From contig JAHIHJ010000075.1 of assembly GCA_018899795.1 (NCBI GenBank), positions 1 to 6,948 on the forward strand: a stretch of 6,948 bases of DNA, read 5' to 3'. Both the position numbers and the translations under genes were made by a program. The first letter of the stretch is position 1; each line of letters starts with the position of its first letter. Positions 1 to 6,228 of this stretch are shown piece after piece. The stretch comes from Methanobacteriota archaeon. Its GTDB lineage: Archaea > Halobacteriota > Methanosarcinia > Methanosarcinales > Methanoperedenaceae. The notes below the pieces were generated by a model that worked only from the letters and a program-made list of their open reading frames with translations, was not told where the DNA came from and made no database searches.

Positions 1-227
1 ATCGCAGTGCGCATATCATATTCATCTGCATGAAAACCGTTTTCCTTTAAAAATTGTATCAGTACGGGAATATTCTCATCCTCAAGCTGGATGACATAAT
101 CGATATCCATGGTTGTTCTTGGATTTCCATAAAATAAGACTGCAAATCCTCCGACTATAACATAATCAATGTCATGGTTATTAAGGAAAATGCATACCAC
201 CTTCAAAATTTCATCAATCGTTCTCAT
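1..227 (-). CDS. Nucleotidyltransferase-fold protein, 3' part missing (partial)
   Basis: The first 75 residues of a protein run off the left edge of the window. After an N-terminal helix, residues 23-46 carry the nucleotidyltransferase (Pol beta-like) signature: a hydrophobic strand, Gly26-Gly27, then PRTT followed by Asp41-Ile-Asp43, the expected pair of metal-binding acidic residues. The following segment (IPVLIQFLKENGF) fits the helix that comes after this motif in small stand-alone nucleotidyltransferases. The ATG at 227 is preceded by a strong AAGGGGG ribosome-binding sequence about six bases upstream. It overlaps the 3' end of a 55-residue ORF by 14 bases, so the two are probably co-translated. 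Related stand-alone proteins include MNT/AbiEii-type toxin or antitoxin components and proteins of unknown substrate. With the C-terminal part missing, the substrate and exact family cannot be given. Confidence 0.8.
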   Translation of the reverse strand, partial: MRTIDEILKVVCIFLNNHDIDYVIVGGFAVLFYGNPRTTMDIDYVIQLEDENIPVLIQFLKENGFHADEYDMRTA

Positions 228-381
228 GCCGCCCCCTTCTTACCCGCAGGGCAAAATCTATCAGGTTCATACCCTGGCGAAGAGTATCTGCACCTGAAAA
301 CCTCCTTGCTCTGAGCGCTTCCCTGATCAGCTCTTTTTCAGTTGTTTCTTTCACTTTTTTTCTGATTTCCTTCAATTCCAT
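214..381 (-). CDS. Small 55-residue protein overlapping a nucleotidyltransferase gene
   Basis: This short ORF starts at ATG 381 and ends at TGA 214-216, giving 55 residues. The N-terminal half is highly charged (MELKEIRKKVKETTEKELI) and probably helical. The second half reads ALRARRFSGADTLRQGMNLI and ends in an arginine-rich tail. There is no signal peptide, membrane segment or recognised catalytic motif. Evidence that it is real: a protein-like composition, a TATA-like box at the right distance, and a 14-base overlap with the downstream nucleotidyltransferase whose ribosome-binding site lies inside its last codons. By position it could be the partner or regulator in a two-gene toxin-antitoxin-like module, but that is inference. 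No Shine-Dalgarno motif precedes the ATG, which fits a leaderless or nearly leaderless transcript. Another ATG at 385 opens a different frame that stops after 14 codons. Confidence 0.65.
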   Translation of the reverse strand: MELKEIRKKVKETTEKELIREALRARRFSGADTLRQGMNLIDFALRVRRGRHEND

Positions 382-405
382 ACATGATTAAAGATGCAAT
401 TATAA

Positions 406-413
406 TATTTATA
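406..413 (-). promoter_or_regulatory. Candidate archaeal TATA box (BoxA) for the small ORF/nucleotidyltransferase pair
   Basis: The minus strand reads TATAAATA here, overlapping the dapF stop codon (409-411). The box centre is about 28 bases upstream of the ATG at 381, close to the usual 25-27 base distance from BoxA to the archaeal start site. Transcription would therefore begin within a few bases of that ATG, consistent with the missing Shine-Dalgarno motif. The surrounding A+T-rich stretch makes chance matches likely. Confidence 0.45.
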
Positions 414-1218
414 TCATCCCATCAAAAACCCGCTCAGCCCGTCCCTCCATAAAAGCAGCATCATCCTTTATGGTGATCACAAGCTCCCCGCCCTTAGTGT
501 TTACCTTAACCTGGTCGCCTGTCTTTCCCAGCCTGCGCGCCACCACGGCGCATGCCACAGAACCCGTGCCGCAGCTCAACGTCTCCCCTTCCACACCGCG
601 TTCATACGTGCGTACAGTGATCTCGTTCTTTGAATCCACGCGCGCAAAATTCACATTCGTCCCCTTAGGGAATACAGGGTCATAACGGATATTCGGGGCA
701 TCAGCCATAAGCCTGTCATCCAGTGAATCCACGAAAATAACTGCATGGGGAACACCTGTATTGACTGCAGAAACCTCATACCCGTGCAGGCTCACTTTAA
801 GGAATTCGCCTGTCCCTTTTGCCGGAAGTTTTTCCCGTGCAAATTCAGGTTTACCCATATTTACCTTTATCCAGGTTCCTTCCTCCACACGCGAAGTTAT
901 GGAAAGCACACCAGCAAGGGTCTCTACCCTGGCTCTCTCTTTTATATAACCCTTATCGAGCGCATACTTTACAATACAGCGAATCCCGTTCCCGCACATC
1001 TCAGCCTCGCTACCGTCTGCATTGAAGATCTTCATCCTGATATCTGCTTTATTAGAAATTCCAAGATACAGGACGCCGTCTGCCCCTATCCCGAAGCGGC
1101 GGTCGCAGTATTTTACCGCAAAAGTAGATCTTTTAGCTTCCGGGATAACCTCACGATTATATTCATCAATAAGTATGAAGTCGTTCCCGTTTCCGTGAAG
1201 TTTAGTGAAATGGATCAT
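409..1218 (-). CDS. dapF: Diaminopimelate epimerase
   Basis: DapF interconverts LL- and meso-2,6-diaminopimelate by a cofactor-independent two-base mechanism, feeding lysine synthesis in the cytoplasm. The 269-residue length is usual for the family. The N-terminal motif LHGNGNDF (residues 7-14) is present. The first catalytic cysteine is Cys75 in EMCGNGIRC and the second is Cys216 in GETLSCGTGS, placed in the two mirror-related halves of the DapF fold. The conserved RRFGIGADG (40-48) and NTGVPHAV (153-160) segments are also present, so the enzyme should be active. The ATG lies one base after the TAA of the upstream cyclase-like gene. The nearest purine-rich motif, AAGGA, is 14 bases upstream, so translational coupling is likely. 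No lysine-pathway partner such as dapL, dapB or lysA is in the window. Many methanogens make LL-diaminopimelate by the aminotransferase (DapL) route and then need DapF; that this organism does so is inferred. Confidence 0.97.
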   Translation of the reverse strand: MIHFTKLHGNGNDFILIDEYNREVIPEAKRSTFAVKYCDRRFGIGADGVLYLGISNKADIRMKIFNADGSEAEMCGNGIRCIVKYALDKGYIKERARVETLAGVLSITSRVEEGTWIKVNMGKPEFAREKLPAKGTGEFLKVSLHGYEVSAVNTGVPHAVIFVDSLDDRLMADAPNIRYDPVFPKGTNVNFARVDSKNEITVRTYERGVEGETLSCGTGSVACAVVARRLGKTGDQVKVNTKGGELVITIKDDAAFMEGRAERVFDGMI

Positions 1219-1219
1219 A

Positions 1220-1852
1220 TTATCTGTTCTTTTCCTTCTTAAAGGTAGAAGATATAACTTCGCCCGCTGTTTTTACCACCATGTAAGCTCCGCCTACTAT
1301 CAGTACAGCCGGAGCAAATCCTGCCGCTGCCGCTATCCCTGCGCTTGCAAGGAGCGCCATGTCTTTATTCGTAAGAAAACTTGATATTTTTTCGAGGGTT
1401 GACGGCTCTATATCCACAGAATCGGTCTCAAGCACTATCTCACCCTTTTGGAAGACCTTTATCCAGCCGCTCTCTTCAGAAACCAGTACGGCGGTGGCGC
1501 TCTTATCAAAAGAGGTTATCCCTTTGGCTGCAGCATGCTTTGTCCCGTAACCTAAAAGAGTTTCTGACTTCAATATCCTGGAGCCGTACGCTAACAGCAC
1601 TCCGTCAGGTGTGAAGATCACTGCCCCGTCAAGTGTGGCAAGTTTTTCCACGACCGAGTCCATTCCTTTACTGAGGATATTACCTGTGAATTGAAGCTGT
1701 GGGTAATGGGGACGATAGTTGCCGGTTATCCTCCCGCGGTCTGCAATAACAAAAAGAGCCCCCAACTTATCTTTTGCCAGACTCTTACTGATGTTCAGAA
1801 TTACTGCCATCACTTCAGACCTGACATCCTGGATCTCTTTCTTGTCTACCAT
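1220..1852 (-). CDS. DisA_N-type diadenylate cyclase homologue with C-terminal membrane tail
   Basis: Residues about 12-145 match the DisA_N (DAC) fold that condenses two ATP into c-di-AMP: LGALFVIADRG (30-40), the DGA motif at Asp75-Gly76-Ala77 followed by VIFTPDGVLLAYG, then GTKHAAAKGI (103-112) and VLVSEESGWI (122-131). In bacterial enzymes the third block is normally GTRHRAA; here the RHR triplet is Lys-His-Ala, so both arginines are changed. Residues about 164-195 form an Ala/Gly-rich hydrophobic stretch, long enough for one membrane helix or a short hairpin, followed by a basic end (FKKEKNR). A cytoplasmic catalytic domain anchored by its C-terminus is therefore predicted, unlike bacterial CdaA, which has N-terminal membrane helices. 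Archaeal DacZ enzymes are the nearest functional relatives I know of, but this domain order should not be equated with them without alignment. It lies 39 bases after smc and one base before dapF. Family membership is solid; catalytic activity is inferred. Confidence 0.85.
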   Translation of the reverse strand: MVDKKEIQDVRSEVMAVILNISKSLAKDKLGALFVIADRGRITGNYRPHYPQLQFTGNILSKGMDSVVEKLATLDGAVIFTPDGVLLAYGSRILKSETLLGYGTKHAAAKGITSFDKSATAVLVSEESGWIKVFQKGEIVLETDSVDIEPSTLEKISSFLTNKDMALLASAGIAAAAGFAPAVLIVGGAYMVVKTAGEVISSTFKKEKNR

Positions 1853-1875
1853 ATTCGTCTATATTTCCCAATATG

Positions 1876-1883
1876 AATTATAT
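1876..1883 (-). promoter_or_regulatory. Possible TATA-like box between smc and the cyclase homologue
   Basis: The 39-base gap after smc contains ATATAATT on the minus strand, 24-31 bases upstream of the ATG at 1852. That spacing would put a start site at or next to the ATG, giving a leaderless mRNA. The only purine-rich motif upstream of the gene (GGGAAA) is too far from the ATG to be a good Shine-Dalgarno site, which favours this reading. The match to BoxA is modest, and read-through from smc is equally possible. Confidence 0.3.
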
Positions 1884-1891
1884 GTTTTGGT

Positions 1892-4800
1892 TCAGTTCAT
1901 CTGGATACCTGTGACGCTCGATATGTTGCTCTCCTGCATCGACACGCCTATGGTCCTCTTTGCAGCCTCTATCATTGGCTTCCTGAGTGAAACCACGATG
2001 AATTGAGCATTGCCTGCAGCGTTCTTGATGCGCCTTGCCACTTTCTCGGCATTCACGCCGTCAAGGAACATGTCTATCTCGTCAAAAGCATAGAAAGGGG
2101 CTGGCCTGTATTGCTGTATCGCGAATAAGAGCGACAGTGCTGTCAGGCTTTTTTCACCTCCTGACATAGCCTCAAGGCGCTGCAGCGTCTTCTCCGAGGG
2201 CTGCGCCTTTATGGTCATCCCTCCTGAAAAAGGCTCGTCGGGATTTTCAAGGAACAGTTCGCCGCTCCCGTCAGATAACTCATGGAACACCTGTTTGAAC
2301 TGCTCGTTAACCCCGTTGAAACTGTTCATGAAAGCCTCTTTTTTCATTTCTTCATATTTCTTTATCCTGATCATTATTTCCTCTCTCTCGCGGGACAGGA
2401 TATCGCGGCGTGACTTCAGGTCTTTCTGCCTGTTCTCCACCTCACTGTACTCATCGATTGCCCTCATGTTCACAGGCTCAAGTTTCTCCATCGCCCGTGT
2501 AAGCGCCGAGATCCTTGCCGCTATGGATTCAGAGGATGGCACCTCTTCATCCCGATTCAATCCGCGCTCTGCTATTTCATTATCAAGTGCGATGATCTGC
2601 TCTGTGAGTGCTTCTTTTGTAGAATTAAGAGCCAGCAGGTTTCTCTCCATTTCATTATTCACCCGGAGTACATCCTCAAGCCCGTGCTTTACGGATGCCA
2701 GTTCCTGCTGGAGCTTTGACCTGTTGTTTTGAAGTTCAAGCAGTTCTCCTCCTATTTCTTTCTCTCTCAGGTTCCTGGCATTGAGCTGGCTGTCAAGTTC
2801 TTTTAACCGTATTTTCAGTTCATTTATTTTTGCGCGATGGCTATCTCTCTTTGTATCAAGCTCTGAAAGACGGGATTTGAACTCATCTATCCTGGTCCTC
2901 GCATATTTCATATCCAGAGTTACTGCATTGATCACAGATTCGATATCTCTCTGCCTTCCTTCAAGCCTGTCTATCTCTTCCTCGATGCCTGTTGCAATGC
3001 TGCTCAATTCAGGAACCTGTGAACCTTTCAGGAGTGATTCGATCTTCCCTATATTCTCTAAAAGCACATTTATCTCTTCATCTTTTGCGCATTTTTTCGC
3101 TTCAAGCTTATCCATGTTCTTCTTTATCCCAACACGGGCTTCTTCAAGCTCTGTTATCTGTTTTTTCCTTGCCTCTATTACTTCTGCCAGCCGTGTGCCG
3201 CGGCTCTTTATTTCATCCAGCTGTATCGTAAACCTTGTTATTTCATTATCGAATTTCGCAGATTCCGCCCTGATGGAAGCAATATGATCTTCAACTTTTT
3301 CCATTTTATTCATAGCGGATTTGCGTCTTCCATCGAATTCAGCTATCTGCTCGGCGACTTTTTTCAGGTTCTCCTCTTCCCCGCTTGCAAAAGAGAGCTT
3401 TGATCTTATCGTGCCCCCGGTCATCGCGCCCCCCTTCTCTAACAATTCACCTTCGAGGGTGACCAGCCGTTTGCTACCCATGAGACGCCGTGCGGTCTCC
3501 AGGTCTTCCATGACCATCGTATCCCTGAAAACATACCAGAACGCTGGCGCCAGCTTATTATCAAAATCAACAAGGTTTATGGCATAATCTATGAACCCTT
3601 CCTTTTTTCCTTTTTGAAGAGGGGACATGGTCTCCATCTTATTGAGAGGCAGGAATGTCACTCTGCCTGACCTGTGATCTTTCAGATATTTTATCGCCCT
3701 GGCAGCATCCTCATCATTTTCCACCACAACAGACTGCATCCTCGCCCCTGCAGCTATCTCAAGCGCCACCGAGTATTTCGTATCCACTTTACCGAGTTCA
3801 GCTATAGTTCCGTATATGCCTGGCAGTTCCCTGTTCTTCTTTGCCCGAAGGACAGATTCTACAGGTTCGCTATAACTCAGTTCAGCAGCAGCTTTTATGC
3901 GCGTTTCAGACCTGGCATAATCCTGATGCAATCCGCGCAGGGTATTTTCAAGGTCAGATACCACGCTTTTTATTTCTGACCTGTTCCTCTCAAGGTCAAA
4001 TGAATCCTTTGTTTGTTCCTTCTTATTTTTATTAATTTCCTCTATCTGCGCTTTCACATTTTCCGTATCAATATCAGTTGAACTTATCTTTGACACAGAT
4101 GTCTCGATCTCAATTTCCATGTCGCGGACTTCTGACGAGTTGCGCCTGATAGCGTCAAGCAGCCTGTCCTCTTCACGCATAAACTCGTTCTTTTCATTCC
4201 TGAACGTCTCAAGAGCATGTTTTGCTTCCGCGAGCCTGTCCCGCGTTTCTGCGAATTCAGTGTCCACTTCCGCTATCTTGCTGCGTATCACGAGAAGCTT
4301 TGTTTTCCGGTCTTCACATTCTGCTGCAAGCGTTTCCTTTCTCTTTGTCTCTTCTTTTATTTTTTCAGAAAATTCTGCGACCTTAGCCTGTGTGGCATCT
4401 ATATCCAGGAAAATTTTTCTTCTTTGCGACTCGATATCGGTTATTTCATTTTCAGAAAGCTCAATAGTGCTGTTGCAGCGCGATATCTCGCCTTTTATGA
4501 ATTCCATCTCTTTCTTAAGGGCTATCTGCTCACCCTCACCTTTCTCAAGTATCAGTGAATTGAGCTCTGTTAACCTGTCCTCTATCTCCCTGACCTTTTG
4601 CCTGCGTTCTTCCAGTTGTTTTTCAAGCGCCCGTTTTTTATTTTCCTTATCCTGCAGTTCACCTGCGAGTTTATCCAGTTCTCTTTTCGCATCCTTTAAC
4701 CTGGCAAGCAGGACATATCCTTCATACTTTCGCTTTTCGTCCCGAAGCGCCTGGTATTTGAGTGCCTGGTCGCGTTCCTGCTGGAGCCTGGCAAGCTGTT

Positions 4801-5401
4801 CATCTACTTCGCCCAGGATGATATCCACCCGTTCCACCCTTTCTCTAACGATTTCAAGTTCATTGTGAGCCTGGTCTTTCTTTTCATCGAATTCAGCCAC
4901 CCCTGCCATCTCATCGATGATCTTACGCCTTTCTGTTGACGTCATTTCTATTATGTGGGTGACATCGCCCTGCATCACGACATTGTAGGCTTCAGGGGTT
5001 ATCCTGGCTCTGGATAGATGATTATGAACTTCGGTCAAACTTGCGGGCGTATCGTTGAAATAATAGTAACTGTAATATCCGGATTCGGTCTGCCTGAGTT
5101 TTCGTGTGATCACTATCTCATCAGAATCCACAGGCATCTCGCGGTCTGAGTTATCAAAGCGAATGGTCACCTGGGCAAAATTCTTCCTGCCGCTATCTGA
5201 ATTAAATATCAGGTCAGTAAGTTTCTCAGCCCTCATGATCCTTGAATTCGAAAGACCAAGGCAGAAGAGGATGCCATCAATTATATTGGACTTCCCGCTG
5301 CCGTTCGGACCTGATATGGTCGTGAAATCATCAAAGAAGGGGATCTTTACTTTTTTACCGAAGGATTTGAAATTCTGGAGTTCGATCTCTTTGATGTGCA
5401 C
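1892..5401 (-). CDS. smc: Chromosome segregation/condensation protein Smc
   Basis: SMC ATPases dimerise at a hinge and use ATP-driven head engagement to organise chromosomes, normally with ScpA/ScpB. The 1169-residue length is typical. The N-terminal head has Walker A GPNGSGKSN (31-39), an R-loop region near Arg57 and a Q-loop at Gln144 (VVMQGDVTHI). A first coiled-coil arm covers roughly 170-505. A hinge of roughly 510-665 contains LPGIYGTIAELG and ends in a glycine-rich GGAMTGGTIRS. A second arm runs to about 1010. The C-terminal head has the signature motif MSGGEK (1079-1084), Walker B FYAFDEID (1103-1110, Asp1107/Glu1108) and the D-loop FLDGVN. All ATPase elements are intact. The start is a GTG: its first base is the last base of the upstream TAG, and GAGG (5408-5411) lies six bases before it. 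This strongly indicates coupling with the upstream coiled-coil gene. scpA and scpB are not in the window; the downstream neighbour is instead a cyclase homologue. Confidence 0.98.
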   Translation of the reverse strand: MHIKEIELQNFKSFGKKVKIPFFDDFTTISGPNGSGKSNIIDGILFCLGLSNSRIMRAEKLTDLIFNSDSGRKNFAQVTIRFDNSDREMPVDSDEIVITRKLRQTESGYYSYYYFNDTPASLTEVHNHLSRARITPEAYNVVMQGDVTHIIEMTSTERRKIIDEMAGVAEFDEKKDQAHNELEIVRERVERVDIILGEVDEQLARLQQERDQALKYQALRDEKRKYEGYVLLARLKDAKRELDKLAGELQDKENKKRALEKQLEERRQKVREIEDRLTELNSLILEKGEGEQIALKKEMEFIKGEISRCNSTIELSENEITDIESQRRKIFLDIDATQAKVAEFSEKIKEETKRKETLAAECEDRKTKLLVIRSKIAEVDTEFAETRDRLAEAKHALETFRNEKNEFMREEDRLLDAIRRNSSEVRDMEIEIETSVSKISSTDIDTENVKAQIEEINKNKKEQTKDSFDLERNRSEIKSVVSDLENTLRGLHQDYARSETRIKAAAELSYSEPVESVLRAKKNRELPGIYGTIAELGKVDTKYSVALEIAAGARMQSVVVENDEDAARAIKYLKDHRSGRVTFLPLNKMETMSPLQKGKKEGFIDYAINLVDFDNKLAPAFWYVFRDTMVMEDLETARRLMGSKRLVTLEGELLEKGGAMTGGTIRSKLSFASGEEENLKKVAEQIAEFDGRRKSAMNKMEKVEDHIASIRAESAKFDNEITRFTIQLDEIKSRGTRLAEVIEARKKQITELEEARVGIKKNMDKLEAKKCAKDEEINVLLENIGKIESLLKGSQVPELSSIATGIEEEIDRLEGRQRDIESVINAVTLDMKYARTRIDEFKSRLSELDTKRDSHRAKINELKIRLKELDSQLNARNLREKEIGGELLELQNNRSKLQQELASVKHGLEDVLRVNNEMERNLLALNSTKEALTEQIIALDNEIAERGLNRDEEVPSSESIAARISALTRAMEKLEPVNMRAIDEYSEVENRQKDLKSRRDILSREREEIMIRIKKYEEMKKEAFMNSFNGVNEQFKQVFHELSDGSGELFLENPDEPFSGGMTIKAQPSEKTLQRLEAMSGGEKSLTALSLLFAIQQYRPAPFYAFDEIDMFLDGVNAEKVARRIKNAAGNAQFIVVSLRKPMIEAAKRTIGVSMQESNISSVTGIQMN

Positions 5402-6129
5402 TATCTGCCTCTTTTCGGGGTTTCATATATCTCAACCCCTTCACTTACCCTTTCACTCCTCTTGACTACCGGTTTTTTAAAATTTTCATTCTTTTCTGCA
5501 TTATCGTCAGATACGATCATTTTTTCTTCAGCTTCTATAACGACCTGCTGTTTTCTTTTATCCTTAGGCACATAATTTTCAGCAATTATGTATTCACCTT
5601 TGGGTTTAGGTTTTTCTTTGACCGCTTCCACGGGTTTTGCCTCAGTCTTGAACTTTTCAAGCAGCCTGTTCGTTGCGGACACAGTTTCTTCCTTTGATCT
5701 GATCTCAGGTCTTGCCGCTGGTTCTTCCCTGCCCGTTTTCCTGGGCTTGATTTCCTGGATTATGGACTTCTGGTCAAGCAGTTCCTTCATTACTCCTTCA
5801 TAAGCGCTGTTAATCTCCACAAGACGCCGTTCAAGCCTGTTCATTCGTTCTTCTGTTTCGATGATCGCATCTGATCTTGCTGTCCGCTGCTCAAGCACCG
5901 AGTCGCGAAGCGATTTATTCATCTCCAGTATCTCATTTACTTTATCAGCGAATTTCATCCTGATATCATCAAGGGTTGATTCCCTGAGATTTATCTTATC
6001 TGCGAACCTTTTTTCAATTTCTGCGAAAATGGTCTCACGCAGCGACTCCTGCATCTGTTCGAACTCCCTGTCCTTTGCAGCAAGTTTCTGCTCGAGCCTT
6101 TCAATAATAATATCCCTTTCGGCGCTCAT
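5401..6129 (-). CDS. Coiled-coil protein of unknown function, translationally coupled to smc
   Basis: I do not recognise a named family. The ORF stays open to a TTG at 6168, but ATG 6129 is preferred because GAGGGA (6137-6142) sits seven bases upstream, while the TTG and the intermediate ATG at 6144 have no ribosome-binding site. The product is then 242 residues. Residues 1-128 are rich in Glu, Lys, Arg, Leu and Ile and should form long alpha-helical coiled coil. Within them, 30-47 and 48-65 are tandem 18-residue repeats (9 of 18 positions identical, both ending FADK-I/V-N). Residues 129-242 are charged, proline- and lysine-rich and probably largely disordered, with a basic C-terminus (ETPKRGR). 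There is no signal peptide, membrane segment, nucleotide-binding motif or obvious winged-helix. Its TAG overlaps the smc GTG by one base, so it is probably made together with Smc. A role with Smc is inferred from position only; it does not look like the kleisin ScpA or like ScpB. Confidence 0.85.
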   Translation of the reverse strand: MSAERDIIIERLEQKLAAKDREFEQMQESLRETIFAEIEKRFADKINLRESTLDDIRMKFADKVNEILEMNKSLRDSVLEQRTARSDAIIETEERMNRLERRLVEINSAYEGVMKELLDQKSIIQEIKPRKTGREEPAARPEIRSKEETVSATNRLLEKFKTEAKPVEAVKEKPKPKGEYIIAENYVPKDKRKQQVVIEAEEKMIVSDDNAEKNENFKKPVVKRSERVSEGVEIYETPKRGR

Positions 6130-6136
6130 CTGTAAA

Positions 6137-6142
6137 TCCCTC
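6137..6142 (-). promoter_or_regulatory. Ribosome-binding site deciding the start of the coiled-coil gene
   Basis: The minus strand reads GAGGGA seven bases before ATG 6129, a good complement to the 3' end of archaeal 16S rRNA. It lies inside the longer open frame, which makes the upstream TTG (6168) and ATG (6144) unlikely starts and shortens the protein by 13 residues relative to the longest frame. Confidence 0.7.
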
Positions 6143-6145
6143 ATA

Positions 6146-6206
6146 GTGTAAATGGCAAAAATTGTCAAATAACTTTTTGTCTCTCATGACTTTTTGCACA
6201 TTACAC
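6146..6206. repeat. Imperfect inverted repeat upstream of the coiled-coil/smc genes
   Basis: The left arm 6146-6161 (GTGTAAATGGCAAAAA on the plus strand) and the right arm 6191-6206 (GTGTAATGTGCAAAAA on the minus strand) match at 13 of 16 positions around a 29-base spacer. All three mismatches are together in the middle, leaving perfect GTGTAA and GCAAAAA blocks. An 8-base direct repeat, ACTTTTTG, also occurs at 6172-6179 and 6189-6196, 17 bases apart. The structure lies wholly between aspS and the Shine-Dalgarno site of the coiled-coil gene. It could be a paired operator or, if transcribed, an mRNA hairpin. It is not a clear terminator, since no long U-run follows a GC-rich stem. Confidence 0.5.
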
Positions 6207-6219
6207 ATATCGTATTAAG

Positions 6220-6227
6220 TTAAATAT
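6220..6227 (-). promoter_or_regulatory. Weak candidate BoxA for the coiled-coil/smc operon
   Basis: Immediately after the aspS stop codon the minus strand reads ATATTTAA within an A+T-rich stretch. A start site about 25 bases downstream would fall near 6195-6200, giving a leader of about 65-70 bases before ATG 6129. The fit to the euryarchaeal TTTATATA-like consensus is only partial, and neighbouring A+T-rich windows compete. It is listed because a promoter is expected between the tRNA synthetase gene and the smc block. Confidence 0.25.
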
Positions 6228-6228
6228 T

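Noticed and set aside
745..1242. Plus-strand open frame (165 codons) with several cysteines opposite dapF
   Set aside because: The start reads CIDCRN...CPFCRK, which superficially suggests a zinc-binding protein, but it is entirely antisense to dapF with intact catalytic motifs and extends across the dapF/cyclase junction.
2211..3287. Two further plus-strand open frames (173 and 168 codons) antisense to smc
   Set aside because: They have the same Ser/Phe/Ile-rich shadow composition opposite the second coiled-coil arm, with no domain similarity and no promoter context.
4119..4868. Long plus-strand open frame (249 codons) opposite smc
   Set aside because: It is extremely Ser/Phe-rich, as expected when Glu/Lys/Arg-rich coiled-coil codons are read on the opposite strand. 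It has no recognisable domain and lies wholly inside the well-supported smc gene.
1892..5401. Rad50 or another SMC-like ATPase instead of Smc
   Set aside because: The protein has a globular SMC hinge with LPGIYGTIAELG and a glycine-rich end, not a CxxC zinc hook, and both heads match Smc.
6172..6196. T-rich runs after aspS as a transcription terminator
   Set aside because: The T5 tracts are short, and in the direction of aspS transcription they read as A-runs, so they do not make a convincing archaeal U-tract terminator.
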